Origin: Bradyrhizobium sp. AZCC 1719
GTDB taxonomy: Bacteria; Pseudomonadota; Alphaproteobacteria; Rhizobiales; Xanthobacteraceae
DNA length: 64,000 nucleotides
Reading direction: 5' to 3'
Assembly: GCF_036924525.1 (NCBI RefSeq)
Contig: NZ_JAZHRU010000001.1
Span: forward strand, 124,001 to 188,000
Shown: positions 35,230-44,150 of the stretch, piece after piece
How the letters are laid out: each line of letters opens with the position of its first letter
Position numbering within the stretch: the first letter of the stretch is position 1
Program-made: the position numbers and the translations under genes
The notes under the pieces: model-generated
The model's input: only the letters and a program-made list of their open reading frames with translations
Database searches by the model: none
What the model was told of the DNA's origin: nothing

Positions 35230-35487
35230 ATGAAGATGACTTCGAAGTCCGGCGCCACCCTCGCCGCCGCCGCAGCCACCCTGTTCCTGGCCGGCGCCAC
35301 CGTGTCGACCGTGGCCTATGCCGCCGGCGAAGGTAAGTGCGTCGGCGCCAATGCCTGCAAGGGCCAGAGCGCTTGCAAGGGTGCCAGCAATGCCTGCAAG
35401 GGCCAGAACGCCTGCAAGGGGCAGGGCTTCTCGGCCATGACCAAGGAAAAGTGCGACGCCGCCAAGGGCAAGTACATGCCGTCTTAA
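35230..35487 (+). CDS. bufA: Bufferin-type cysteine-rich metallophore precursor 2
   Basis: An 85-residue paralogue of the preceding precursor. The signal peptide SGATLAAAAATLFLAGATVSTVAYAA is followed by a mature part with six cysteines (GKCVGANACKGQSACKG, NACKGQNACKGQ, then EKCDAAKGKYMPS). The N-terminal half and the ACKGQ repeats are nearly identical to copy 1, while the last 15 residues differ, so this is a tandem duplication that has diverged at the C-terminus. A GGAGG site precedes the ATG. It is likely modified by the MNIO enzyme encoded 110 bases downstream. Confidence 0.88.
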   Translation: MKMTSKSGATLAAAAATLFLAGATVSTVAYAAGEGKCVGANACKGQSACKGASNACKGQNACKGQGFSAMTKEKCDAAKGKYMPS

Positions 35488-35500
35488 GTCGCGGTCCGAT

Positions 35501-35527
35501 CGAGGCCCGGGTGTAGGCCGGGCCTCG
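35501..35527 (+). terminator. Hairpin after second bufferin gene
   Basis: Perfect 10-bp arms CGAGGCCCGG and CCGGGCCTCG with a 7-base loop, 14 bases after the stop and 73 bases before bufB. There is no T run, so partial termination or mRNA stabilisation is more likely than a full stop; bufB has no visible promoter of its own. Confidence 0.7.
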
Positions 35528-35599
35528 CATCCATGCTAGGTTGACGGTGCAGTTTGGGACACGCCGCCGCACTTGCGGCGCCGTTCGAGCGGAGACGAG

Positions 35600-36505
35600 A
35601 TGAACGTCGCAAGCAGATTGCCAGATACTTCGGCGGCTGCGCTTGCAGACCGCACGGTGACATCGGCCAAGCCGCCCTTCCTCGGCTTCGGCCTCGGCTT
35701 GCGCCACCAGCATTACGACGAAATCCTGAGCGGCAATCCGCCGATCGACTGGTTCGAGGTGATCAGCGAAAACTACATGCTGCCCGGCGGCCAGCCGCTA
35801 CGCACGCTCGACCGGATATGCGAACGCTACCCCGTGGTGATGCATGGCGTGTCGATGTCGATCGCCTCCACCGCCCCGCCGAACTTCGAATATCTGCAGG
35901 CTCTGAAGGATCTCGCCCGGCGAGTCGAGCCGAAATGGGTATCGGACCATCTGTGCTGGACCGGCGTGCACGGCAAGAACCTGCATGACCTGCTGCCGAT
36001 CCCCTACACCAGGGAAGCGCTCGATCACGTCGTCAGCCGCGTCCAACTGGTGCAGGATTTTCTCGGCCGCGCCATCGTGCTCGAGAATGTCTCGACCTAC
36101 GTGCAGTTCAGCAATTCCGAAATGACGGAATGGGAATTCCTGTCCGAATTGTCGCGCCGCTCCGGATGCTGGCTCCTGTTCGACGTCAACAATGTCTATG
36201 TCAGCGCCTTCAACCACGGCTACGATCCCATGACTTTCCTCAATGGCATTCCGGCGGATCGCGTGGTGCAGTTTCACATGGCCGGCCACAGCCACATGGG
36301 CACCCATATCATCGACACCCACGACCATCCGGTGTGCGAGGATGTCTGGGATCTCTATGCCGCGGCGTTGAAGCGTTTTGGCCGGGTCTCGACCATGATC
36401 GAGCGCGACGACAACATCCCGCCGCTCGACGAGTTGGTGCTTGAGGTTGTCAGGACCCGTGAGATGGCCGAAAAAATCTTGCCGAGGTGCACGCAGGCGG
36501 AATGA
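35600..36505 (+). CDS. bufB: MNIO (DUF692) peptide-modifying enzyme
   Basis: A 301-residue TIM-barrel multinuclear non-heme iron oxidative enzyme. It follows the DUF692 pattern: GFGLGLRHQHYDEIL, WFEVISENYM, VMHGVSMSI, WVSDHLCWTG, LENVSTY, LLFDVNNVYVSAFNHGYD, FHMAGHSH, DTHDHPV and TMIERDDNIP, which supply the His/Asp/Glu iron ligands. In bufferin systems it oxidises cysteines of the precursor in the cytosol before export. The start MNVASRL has a GGAGACGAG site. Its stop overlaps the start of bufC (ATGA), so the pair is translationally coupled and probably forms a complex. Confidence 0.94.
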   Translation: MNVASRLPDTSAAALADRTVTSAKPPFLGFGLGLRHQHYDEILSGNPPIDWFEVISENYMLPGGQPLRTLDRICERYPVVMHGVSMSIASTAPPNFEYLQALKDLARRVEPKWVSDHLCWTGVHGKNLHDLLPIPYTREALDHVVSRVQLVQDFLGRAIVLENVSTYVQFSNSEMTEWEFLSELSRRSGCWLLFDVNNVYVSAFNHGYDPMTFLNGIPADRVVQFHMAGHSHMGTHIIDTHDHPVCEDVWDLYAAALKRFGRVSTMIERDDNIPPLDELVLEVVRTREMAEKILPRCTQAE

Positions 36506-37287
36506 GCGATTTTGCGCGACAGCAAGCCGAGTTTCAGCGCGGCATCCTTGATGGCGACGATACGGTGCTGGCTGAAATCCTCGACAGCCCGCGCGAGAAG
36601 CGCGAAACGCTGTTCGGCGTCTATCGCTATGCCTACGGTTCGCGGCTGGTCGAGGCAATGCGCAACGACCACGAGCTGCTGCACCTTTATCTCGGCGACG
36701 AGATGTTCGACGAGATGGGGTACGCTTATGTCAAGGCGCGTCCGTCCGCGCATCCGAACCTGCGCTGGTTCTCGCAAGGCCTGCCGGAGTTTTTGAAATC
36801 GGCGAAGCCCTACTCGGACCATCCCGTACTGTCCGATCTGGCCGCGCTGGAAAAGGCGCTCAACGACGCCTTCGACGCCGCGGAAAGCAAGGTGGTCGAA
36901 CTGACCGACATGGCACGCTTTGCGCCCGAGGCATGGTCGGGCCTGAGGTTTCAGCCGCATCCCGGTGTCTTCAGGCTCGATCTTGCAACCAATGCGGCTG
37001 CGATCTGGCTCGCGCTCAAGAACGACGAAACGCCGCCGGACGCGACCGCAATGGAGCAGCCGGCGCATCTTCTGATCTGGCGTCAGGACGTCACGCCGAT
37101 GTTCCGCGAGCTTTCGGCGGAAGAGGCGATGATGTGGGACGAGGCCGCGAACGGCATTCCGTTCGGCGTACTCTGCGAAATGCTCGCGACCCATGACGAC
37201 CCCGACGGCGCGGCAGGCCGCGGCGCCGGCTATCTGCACGGCTGGATCACGGCGGGGCTTTTGACGGATGTTTCCGTCGGCTCATGA
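36502..37287 (+). CDS. bufC: DUF2063-type MNIO partner protein
   Basis: A 261-residue protein of the group often annotated as a putative DNA-binding domain protein (DUF2063). It has FARQQAEFQRGILDGDD at the start, then LFGVYRYAYGSRLVEAMRNDHELLHLYLGDEMFDEMGYAYV. In known MNIO systems this protein binds the precursor's leader or core and presents it to the enzyme rather than DNA. The four-base overlap with the MNIO gene supports that partnership. The C-terminal half is less conserved. Confidence 0.9.
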   Translation: MSDFARQQAEFQRGILDGDDTVLAEILDSPREKRETLFGVYRYAYGSRLVEAMRNDHELLHLYLGDEMFDEMGYAYVKARPSAHPNLRWFSQGLPEFLKSAKPYSDHPVLSDLAALEKALNDAFDAAESKVVELTDMARFAPEAWSGLRFQPHPGVFRLDLATNAAAIWLALKNDETPPDATAMEQPAHLLIWRQDVTPMFRELSAEEAMMWDEAANGIPFGVLCEMLATHDDPDGAAGRGAGYLHGWITAGLLTDVSVGS

Positions 37288-37305
37288 AGGGGGAGCGCTC
37301 GGCGA

Positions 37306-38094
37306 ATGGGAATGGACACCGATCGCCACTTCATCGAGCGCATGCACTGGGACGAAGTCGCGCGGCGCATCGGTAGTGGCGCGGTGGCCATATTGCCAAT
37401 CGGCGCCGCCGCCAAGCAGCACGGCTTCCATCTCCCGCTCAACACCGACCGCATCCAGGCCGAATGGCTCGCAGCCAGGATGGCGGAAAAGATCGACGCG
37501 CTGATCTGGCCGACGCTGACCTACGGTCATTATCCCGCTTTCGTCGAGTATGCCGGCAGCAGCAGCCTGTCGATTTCGACCTTCGAGGCGCTGGTGCGCG
37601 AGATTGCGGGGCAGATTCTCGCCGGCGGATGTCCAAAGCTGCTGGTGCTCAACACCGGGATCAGCACCCTGGCCCCGGTCGATCGCGCACTGGCGCGCCT
37701 CGACAGCGTGCGGATCAGGCATCTGTGGATCCACGAAGGCCCGCGCTATCCGCGCGTGGCGAGGCAATTGGCCGAGCAGAGCCATGGCAGTCATGCGGAT
37801 GAACTGGAAACGTCGCTGATGCTGGCGCTGGCGCCGCATCTGGTCGACCTGACGCGCGCCGAAGCCAGCCCCACCCTGAACCGGGAGACGCCGGGCGCAC
37901 TGACGCCGTCGGATCCGTACTCGCCAAATTACAGCCGCTCCGGGAGCTATGGCGATCCGACACGGGCGACGTCGGCCAAGGGCGAAGCCTTGCTCGCCGC
38001 CATGCTCGGCGATCTCCACGAACAGGCCGCCTCGTTCATCGCGCAACGCCCAGGTGAGGAGCGGTCGGCCGCGGTCCAGACCGTGCTGCGATGA
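37306..38094 (+). CDS. Divergent creatininase-family protein
   Basis: A 262-residue member of the creatininase fold. The first motif is IGAAAKQHGFHLPLNTD: His39 and Asp48 match metal ligands, but the usual Glu before Gln-His is Lys37. The N-G-H-x-x-N motif is replaced by NTGIST, so a second ligand is gone. The later GSHADELETS is kept. Creatininase, creatinine-type amidohydrolases and the mycofactocin leader peptidase MftE belong to this family. It starts 18 bases after bufC and overlaps the next gene by 4 bases, so it is in the bufferin operon. It may be an inactive or altered-metal form; its role is unknown. Start 37306 or 37312. Confidence 0.85.
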   Translation: MGMDTDRHFIERMHWDEVARRIGSGAVAILPIGAAAKQHGFHLPLNTDRIQAEWLAARMAEKIDALIWPTLTYGHYPAFVEYAGSSSLSISTFEALVREIAGQILAGGCPKLLVLNTGISTLAPVDRALARLDSVRIRHLWIHEGPRYPRVARQLAEQSHGSHADELETSLMLALAPHLVDLTRAEASPTLNRETPGALTPSDPYSPNYSRSGSYGDPTRATSAKGEALLAAMLGDLHEQAASFIAQRPGEERSAAVQTVLR

Positions 38095-39077
38095 AAGCCG
38101 CCAGCGCCTTTCGCTGGACCGTGGCCGCCGCCGTCATCATCGCGGTGCTGGCAAGCGCCGTTTCGTTCCGCGCCGATGCGCAATCGGAATATATGCGCGA
38201 CCGGATGCCCTACGACGCTTTCGACCGGCTGCCCAAAACCGATATTGACGTGCCCGGCGGCATCATCCATGTCGCGCTCGCGCCGGGCGACTTCATGCTG
38301 CCCAGGGAAAAACTGCTCGACTGGATCAGGATGTCGGCTCGGGCCGTGACGACCTATTACGGGCGATTTCCCGTCAACTCGCTCCGGCTGCTCTTGGTAC
38401 CCGTCGATGGTGGGCGCATTCGCGGCGGCACGACGTGGGGCTATCGCGGCGCCGCCATTCGCATTCCGCTTGGCCGCGATTCAAGCGAGGATGTGCTGCG
38501 CCGCGACTGGGTGATGGTGCACGAGATGGTGCATACCGCCCTGCCTGATGTGCCCGACCGCTACGCGTGGCTCTCGGAAGGATTGGCGGTCTATGTCGAG
38601 CCGGTCGCGCGGGTGCAGGCCGGAGATCTGAGCGCGCGCGAAATCTGGCAGGCGATGATGCGCGACATGCCGAAGGGGCTGCCGCAGGCCGGCGACCAGG
38701 GCCTCGACAACACCGGCACCTGGGGGCGGAAATATTGGGGCGGCGCGATGTTTTGCCTGCTCGCCGACATCGAAATCCGCAAAGCCACCGACAATCGTCT
38801 CGGCCTGCAGGACGCGATGCGCGGCGTGCTCGCCGCCGGCGGCAATCATGAGCAGGACTGGCCGATCGAGCGCATCCTTGCAACCGCCGACAAGGCCGTC
38901 GGCGTCGACGTGCTGACCCGCCTTCACAACCAGATGGGGCCGAAGCCGGTGGCGCCCGATCTCGCGGCGCTGTGGAGCGACCTCGGATTGAAGCGGGTTG
39001 GCGAAGATCTCGAGTTCGACGACACCGCGCCACTCGCAGCAATCCGCAAGGCAATCACCGCGCCGCCCGCACGATAA
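38091..39077 (+). CDS. Exported gluzincin-type metallopeptidase
   Basis: A 328-residue protein with a signal peptide or anchor (TVAAAVIIAVLASAVSF, about 10-26), then a peptidase domain with zinc motif HEMVH (His144-Glu145-His148) and a third ligand Glu163 in WLSEGLAVYVE. HExxH with a downstream W-x-x-E-G-x-A is typical of gluzincins such as M1/M61-like proteins. It overlaps the creatininase-like gene by 4 bases (ATGA), so the two are co-translated at the end of the bufferin operon. Cleavage of the exported, modified peptides is an inference from this position. Confidence 0.85.
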   Translation: MKAASAFRWTVAAAVIIAVLASAVSFRADAQSEYMRDRMPYDAFDRLPKTDIDVPGGIIHVALAPGDFMLPREKLLDWIRMSARAVTTYYGRFPVNSLRLLLVPVDGGRIRGGTTWGYRGAAIRIPLGRDSSEDVLRRDWVMVHEMVHTALPDVPDRYAWLSEGLAVYVEPVARVQAGDLSAREIWQAMMRDMPKGLPQAGDQGLDNTGTWGRKYWGGAMFCLLADIEIRKATDNRLGLQDAMRGVLAAGGNHEQDWPIERILATADKAVGVDVLTRLHNQMGPKPVAPDLAALWSDLGLKRVGEDLEFDDTAPLAAIRKAITAPPAR

Positions 39078-39143
39078 GACGCATGGAGAAGCGCGGCATG
39101 ATGATCCGGCAGCCAGCGCCGCCGGACCATCCTGAGCGAAGCA

Positions 39144-39842
39144 TCAGAACCGATAACTGGCGCCCACGCGCACAAAGTGCATCTCGTTGCGGAATTCAGC
39201 CCGGGTGCGGTCTCGGCTGGACATCGTGGCGCTGCCGTAATCGGCATAGAAATATTCACCGCGCGCGACCAGATGCTTGGTGAAAGCATACTCGATGCCC
39301 GCGCCAGCGATCAGCCCTGCCTTGACCTGCTCGTCCCAGATCGCCTGCTCCAGCGTGTCACACCCTCTCTGAACCGTATAGCGATAGCCATTGCTGATGC
39401 TGGCCACGCCGACACCGACCGCACCAAATGCCAGCAGGCGGTCGAACGCGTAGCCGGCGCGCAGGCGAGCCGAGCCGAACGCGCCGAATCTCGATAGCAA
39501 CGCACTGTCGCCAAAGACGAGTTCGTCCTCTGACGAGGTGGACTTGCCCCAATCGAATTCGGCGCCAATTACAAAGCGGTTGGCGAATTGATAATTGTAG
39601 CCGCCGTAAACGCCGACGGCGAAGCCGCCCGCCTGCCCCTCCGCATGACGACAAGCACCATTTCGGCAGTAATCGGCCGCCCACGCCGCGTACGCACCGC
39701 CGCCGTAAACGCCCGCATAGAATCCGGTCCAGTTGTAGTGAGGCGAAGGCAGGTCTGGAATACGGATTTCAGCAGCCTTCGCTGCCGGACCTGCCAATAA
39801 AAAGCCACACGCGGCAACAATCCCCCAGGAAAGAAAACGCAT
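39144..39842 (-). CDS. Omp25/RopB-type outer-membrane beta-barrel
   Basis: A 232-residue outer-membrane protein: signal peptide cleaved near GPAAKAAEI, then alternating strands with aromatic and glycine residues (YNWTGFYAGVYGGGAYAAW, FAVGVYGGYNYQFANRFVIGAEFDW) and a final aromatic strand ending ASYRF, the barrel-assembly signal. The class is common in Rhizobiales, where it stabilises the envelope. Two cysteines in an exposed loop (CRNGAC) could pair. The ATG at 39842 has a GAGG site; an upstream in-frame GTG does not. It is convergent with the peptidase gene. Confidence 0.93.
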   Translation of the reverse strand: MRFLSWGIVAACGFLLAGPAAKAAEIRIPDLPSPHYNWTGFYAGVYGGGAYAAWAADYCRNGACRHAEGQAGGFAVGVYGGYNYQFANRFVIGAEFDWGKSTSSEDELVFGDSALLSRFGAFGSARLRAGYAFDRLLAFGAVGVGVASISNGYRYTVQRGCDTLEQAIWDEQVKAGLIAGAGIEYAFTKHLVARGEYFYADYGSATMSSRDRTRAEFRNEMHFVRVGASYRF

Positions 39843-40198
39843 TAACACACCTCATCACGCACGACACACGCAACACATGTTGCGGGAACAAGCTGAAGAG
39901 GGCAGTTCGGGCGCGACGATGTTTAAGTCTGGCGGCGCTGTGTTGAAACGAGGCTATGTTTGGAACCGAACTGCGACGGCCGCCACAATGTACAACTCCT
40001 GAGCGAACAACGTCGTTGCAGGCTTTCGACCGCTACCAGCGGTTTCAACATGAAGGTGGCGGGCAACGGGCGCAGCGCCAAGCCGCTTGCCAATAAGCCC
40101 GGTTGCGTGACGCGTTGATGTTCGCTTTACTCCTAAAGCGACGCGGTTGCTGCGCGGACGCGAAATGACGCGATGGCATTCTGACATTCCTGGCGCGG
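39843..40198. other. Non-coding stretch with an inverted repeat upstream of the Omp gene
   Basis: About 356 bases between the Omp start and the MFS stop hold no credible gene. CGCAAC and GTTGCG arms with spacer ACAT (39869-39884) lie 27 bases upstream of the Omp start on the minus strand, where an operator or leader hairpin could act. Nothing else stands out. Confidence 0.4.
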
Positions 40199-41599
40199 CT
40201 ACTTTTTTGACGCGGCCGCTGGTGCGGGCAGTAGGACGAGCGCCGCGACCAGTCCCGCCGCTGATGCCATTGCCGCTGCCGAGAACAGCCAGATGTAGCT
40301 GATCGCCGATCCCTGGTTATGAAGCACCGCGCCGAGAGCTGCGATGCCGACCGCGAAGCCGGCTTGGCGCATGACGACCGTCACGGCAGATGCCAAGCCA
40401 GCAAGATCCGGCGGCACAAGCGACACGGCCGCGCCGGACAGTTGCGGGTGAGCCAAAGCGACGCCGACCCCAATCGCGACGGTCCCGCAGAAAGTCGGGA
40501 TTAGCGGCGGTGCTGAACCATCCGAGAGCAGCGCGATCACAATGGTGGCATTGCCGGCTGCCAAAATCGCGAGCGCCAGGGCGAAGTAAAGCCGCCATCC
40601 CAGACGATCGACAAGCCGACCGCCCAATGGCGGCAGGAACAGCATCGGCAGCGTGGCCGTCAGCAGTGCGATGCCGGCCACTTCCGAGGACCAGTCGAAA
40701 GCGGCAGCAAAGAAGAGTGGCAAGTAGATGAGGATCGCCCAGTAGCCGATCGATACGGCGCACAGGAGGATCGCAATTCCGATCATGGCCCGTTGAACGA
40801 ATATGCCTGGATCGAGGATCGGGTCGGCGCGGCTTCCCTGCTGTATGCCGAATACAGCCAGAAACACCGCACTCAGCGCGAGACCCGCTACCAAATGTGA
40901 CGTCGACGTGCGGCCATGCAACAGCGCCTCGACAAGCGCGGTAAGCGCGGAGGTAAACAATACGACGCCCAGGATGTCGAGCCGCCGGGGCACCGCCTCG
41001 CGCGCTTCCGCGACCAACCGCGGTACGCCCCACGCGACCATAGCGCAGGCTGGCAGGTTGATGAGGAAAATCCAGCGCCAGCCGATCCACGATGAGACAA
41101 GTCCGCCAACCGTCGGGCCAAATGCCATGGCGAGCCCGGACATGACACCAAGCAAGGCAAACGCGTCTGTGCGCGCCCTTGCCTGCACATAGACACTGGC
41201 GATCAGCGCGAAGCCGCCAGTCACGATGAATGCGGCTCCGATCCCCTGCAGTGCACGAGCAACCAATAGCGTCGGTCCGTCCCATGCCATCCCGCACGCC
41301 AAAGACGCGAGTGCAAAGATGCCATTGCCGACGAGCATCGCCCGCCGTCGTCCATACCGATCCGCCAACGCTCCCGCAAACAACAAGCAGGCTGTGAAGG
41401 CCAAACTGTAGGCATCCATGACCCACGCATACCCAGCAACGTCGAACCCGAGTTCACGTGCGACGGTCGGCAACGCGATGGCTACCGCCGTCACATCAAA
41501 ATTGGCGAGGAAGGGCGCCATCCCCAAGAGCAGGGCCGGCAACATCGATTGTGCAGACCGACCGGAGTCGCTGTCTGCAATATTTATTGGCTGTGTCAT
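40199..41599 (-). CDS. MFS multidrug exporter (DHA2/EmrB-QacA type)
   Basis: A 466-residue exporter with about 14 membrane segments. LANFDVTAVAIALPTVARELGFDVAGYAWVMDAYSLAFTACLLFAGALADRYGRRRAML contains motifs D1 and A of the 14-segment drug:proton antiporters, and ALQGIGAAFIVTGGFALIAS is motif C. MTQPINIADS is taken as start; an extended frame to 41797 is not supported, because it overlaps the divergent regulator. It is divergent from a LysR-type gene 60 bases away, which looks frameshifted, so the pump may now be unregulated or silent. Drug specificity unknown. Confidence 0.9.
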   Translation of the reverse strand: MTQPINIADSDSGRSAQSMLPALLLGMAPFLANFDVTAVAIALPTVARELGFDVAGYAWVMDAYSLAFTACLLFAGALADRYGRRRAMLVGNGIFALASLACGMAWDGPTLLVARALQGIGAAFIVTGGFALIASVYVQARARTDAFALLGVMSGLAMAFGPTVGGLVSSWIGWRWIFLINLPACAMVAWGVPRLVAEAREAVPRRLDILGVVLFTSALTALVEALLHGRTSTSHLVAGLALSAVFLAVFGIQQGSRADPILDPGIFVQRAMIGIAILLCAVSIGYWAILIYLPLFFAAAFDWSSEVAGIALLTATLPMLFLPPLGGRLVDRLGWRLYFALALAILAAGNATIVIALLSDGSAPPLIPTFCGTVAIGVGVALAHPQLSGAAVSLVPPDLAGLASAVTVVMRQAGFAVGIAALGAVLHNQGSAISYIWLFSAAAMASAAGLVAALVLLPAPAAASKK

Positions 41600-41659
41600 C
41601 GTGCGGCTACTCGTGTCTTGGATTGCCGCTTTTTGCCAACGCCAATTGTTCACATCGCC

Positions 41660-42606
41660 ATGAATATCGTTCATAGTGCTGGCATGCGTGCTCTTCCCCC
41701 TTTTGATGGCCTGATTGCGTTCGACGCGGCGCTGCGCCATCGCAGCATGACGCTCGCGGCCGGTGAGCTGGGGCTCACACAGAGCGCGATCAGCCATCGA
41801 CTGAAGAAACTTGAGGGCTTTGTGGGCGCGCGGTTGCTTGATCGTACAGGGGGCGGTCTGTTGCCGACCGCGGCTGGCGCTACCTTGGCCGAGGGACTCG
41901 GGCGGATGCTTGACGAAATGGCGGAGCTACGCGCCCGCTCGCGTGCATCGGTGCGGCCGCTGACACTCAAGATCGGACTAGGCTCCGCTCTTGCGAACTA
42001 CTGGCTGGTGCGCGTCTGACGGCGTTTGCGTCCGCATATCCCGATATTGCGATCGAACTCTGCATCATCGAAAGCGATGTTCAAGCGCGCGCCCTCGATC
42101 TCGACGTGCAGATCCGATGGATTCCTAAAGCTGGCGCGCGCACCACGTCGACCCAGCGCTTGCTGTTCGACGAGATGGTTTTCCCGGTCGCGATCCCGTC
42201 TCTGCTGCCGCGCGGGCGGCCATTGCGGGAGCCGCATGTGCTCGGCACTTTACCAATACTGCACAAGGGCCTCGTTGGCCGGAACGACGGCGCGGAATGG
42301 TCGTGGCCGGTGTGGTTCGAACGGCTGGGCGTCACGGCTCCCGTTCAGGGCGGGCTTCGCTTCGACAATCTCGGTACAGCAATCACTGCCGCTTTGCAGG
42401 GCAGCGGCGTCGTTCTAGCCAGGTCTTTGCTTGTTCATGATGCACTCGCGGAAAAGCGGCTTTGCCGCGTCGTGTCGTCAAACTGGGATATGACGTCCAG
42501 CAAGGCGCACATCATCCGCTGGCCTGCCGCCCTGGCGAATGACAGGCGTGTCGCACTGTTTGTTGACTGGGTTGTCAAGGAAGCGACAAGAACACCCTTT
42601 CGATGA
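41660..42606 (+). pseudogene. LysR-type regulator broken by a frameshift
   Basis: The first part (41660 or 41684 to 42019) has a good GcvA-like LysR helix-turn-helix: LPPFDGLIAFDAALRHRSMTLAAGELGLTQSAISHRLKKLE. It then reads NYWLVRV and stops at 42017-42019. One frame over, from about 42013, the protein continues without a break as RLTAFASAYPDIAIELCI, then the effector domain through RWPAALANDRRVALFVDWV to 42606. A single missing base near 42012 (expected CGCCGT, seen CGCGT) explains it. There is no slippery sequence. It could be a recent pseudogene or a sequencing error. The divergent MFS exporter is the natural target. Confidence 0.88.
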
Positions 42607-42652
42607 AGGTGCGTCGCCACTGACGTTCGCTCCGCGTCAATGAGCCCAGCCC

Positions 42653-44071
42653 CTACCCCACCGGCACGATCTTGCCGGGATTGAAAATGTTCTGCGGATC
42701 AAGCGCCTGCTTCAGCGCGCGCATGGCGTCGATCGCCTCGGGGCCGAGCTCGGCCTTGAGGTATTTCTGCTTGCCCTGCCCGATGCCGTGCTCGCCGGTG
42801 CAGGTGCCGCCCATCGACTGCGCGCGCTCGACCAGGCGATGCATGAACTCCTCGCCGCGCGCCATTTCTTCCTTGTTGTCGACGTCGCAAACCAGCGAGC
42901 AGTGAAAGTTGCCGTCGCCGACATGGCCGACAATCGGCGACAGCAGATTGAGCCGTTTCAGGTCCTCCTCGGTCTCGGTAACGCAGTCCGCAAGCCGTGA
43001 AATCGGCACGCAGACATCGGTCGCCACCACGCCCGCGCCGGGCCGCAGCGCCTTGACGGACCAATAGGCGTCATGCCGCGCCTGCCAGAGCTTGGTGCGG
43101 TCCTCGGGCTTGGTGGTCCAGGTGAAGTCGCCGCCGCCGCATTCCTTGGCGATCTCGCCGAAATTCCTGGACTGTTCGGCGACCTCGACCTCGCTGCCGT
43201 GGAATTCCAGAAGCAACAGCGGCGTCTCCGGCAGGGTCAGCTTGGAATAGGCGTTGCAGGCGCGCACCTGCTCGGCGTTGAGCAGCTCGATCCGCGCCAG
43301 CGGAATGCCGGTCTGGATGGCCAGGATCGTGGCCTGGCAGGCGCCGCGCACGGTCTCGAACGAGCAGGCAGCGGCCGCGATCGTCTCGGGAATGCCGCGC
43401 AGCTTGATGGTGAGCTCGGAGATGATGCCAAGCGTACCCTCGGCGCCGACGAACAGATGCGTCAGGTCGTAGCCGGCTGCCGACTTCTTCGCCCGCGTGC
43501 CCGTCGTGATGATCTCGCCATCGCCGCGCACCACTTTCAGCGCCAGCACGTTCTCGCGCATGGTGCCGTAGCGCACCGCATTGGTGCCGGACGCCCGCGT
43601 CGCGGTCATGCCGCCGAGCGAGGCATCGGCGCCCGGATCGATCGGAAAGAACAACCCCTGGTCGCGCAGATGCTCGTTCAGCGCCTTGCGGGTGACGCCG
43701 GGCTGGATCACGCAGTCCAGATCCTCCGCATGAACTTCAAGAATCCGGTTCATGTCGCGCAGATCGATGCAGATGCCGCCGGCCGGCGCATTGACCTGGC
43801 CTTCCAGCGAGGTGCCGGTTCCGAAAGCGATCACAGGCACACGGTGTTTGGCGCAGATCCGCACCACGTCCTGGATGTCGGCGGTTTCCTGCGCCATCAC
43901 CACCGCGTCGGGCGGCTGGGTCGGCAGCCAAGTGGTGGTATGGGCGTGCTGTTCGCGCACCGACTGCGAGGTGATCAGCCGGTTGCCGAACCGCGCCGCC
44001 AGCGCCTCCACGGCGCTTGCCAAAGCCTGCGGTTCCGGCCGCTTCATACTACCCGATATCGTCGTCGCCAC
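42653..44071 (-). CDS. FAD-linked oxidase, D-lactate/glycolate dehydrogenase type
   Basis: A 472-residue flavoprotein of the GlcD/D-LDH (FAD_binding_4 + FAD-oxidase C) group. PVIAFGTGTSLEGQVNAPAGGICIDLRDMNRIL is the FAD pyrophosphate site; LFFPIDPGADASLGGMTATRASGTNAVRYGTMREN and LFVGAEGTLGIISELTIKL complete it. The C-terminal HVGDGNFHCSLV and GTCTGEHGIGQGK match the metal-binding and active-site segments of D-lactate dehydrogenases. A GTG at 44071 is preferred: GGGAGG lies 8 bases upstream. Other choices are 44107 and ATG 44047. It oxidises a D-2-hydroxyacid; D-lactate is the best guess. It diverges from a thioesterase gene. Confidence 0.92.
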   Translation of the reverse strand: MATTISGSMKRPEPQALASAVEALAARFGNRLITSQSVREQHAHTTTWLPTQPPDAVVMAQETADIQDVVRICAKHRVPVIAFGTGTSLEGQVNAPAGGICIDLRDMNRILEVHAEDLDCVIQPGVTRKALNEHLRDQGLFFPIDPGADASLGGMTATRASGTNAVRYGTMRENVLALKVVRGDGEIITTGTRAKKSAAGYDLTHLFVGAEGTLGIISELTIKLRGIPETIAAAACSFETVRGACQATILAIQTGIPLARIELLNAEQVRACNAYSKLTLPETPLLLLEFHGSEVEVAEQSRNFGEIAKECGGGDFTWTTKPEDRTKLWQARHDAYWSVKALRPGAGVVATDVCVPISRLADCVTETEEDLKRLNLLSPIVGHVGDGNFHCSLVCDVDNKEEMARGEEFMHRLVERAQSMGGTCTGEHGIGQGKQKYLKAELGPEAIDAMRALKQALDPQNIFNPGKIVPVG

Positions 44072-44150
44072 GTCAAGTTCCTCCCGAATTTGAGCGGACC
44101 GTGGCAAAGGATATAAATGGGGTCAAGATAGCGAAACGACAAAGGGATGG

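Noticed and set aside
42008..42019. Programmed frameshift in the LysR gene
   Set aside because: No slippery heptamer or downstream structure; a simple one-base deletion is more likely.
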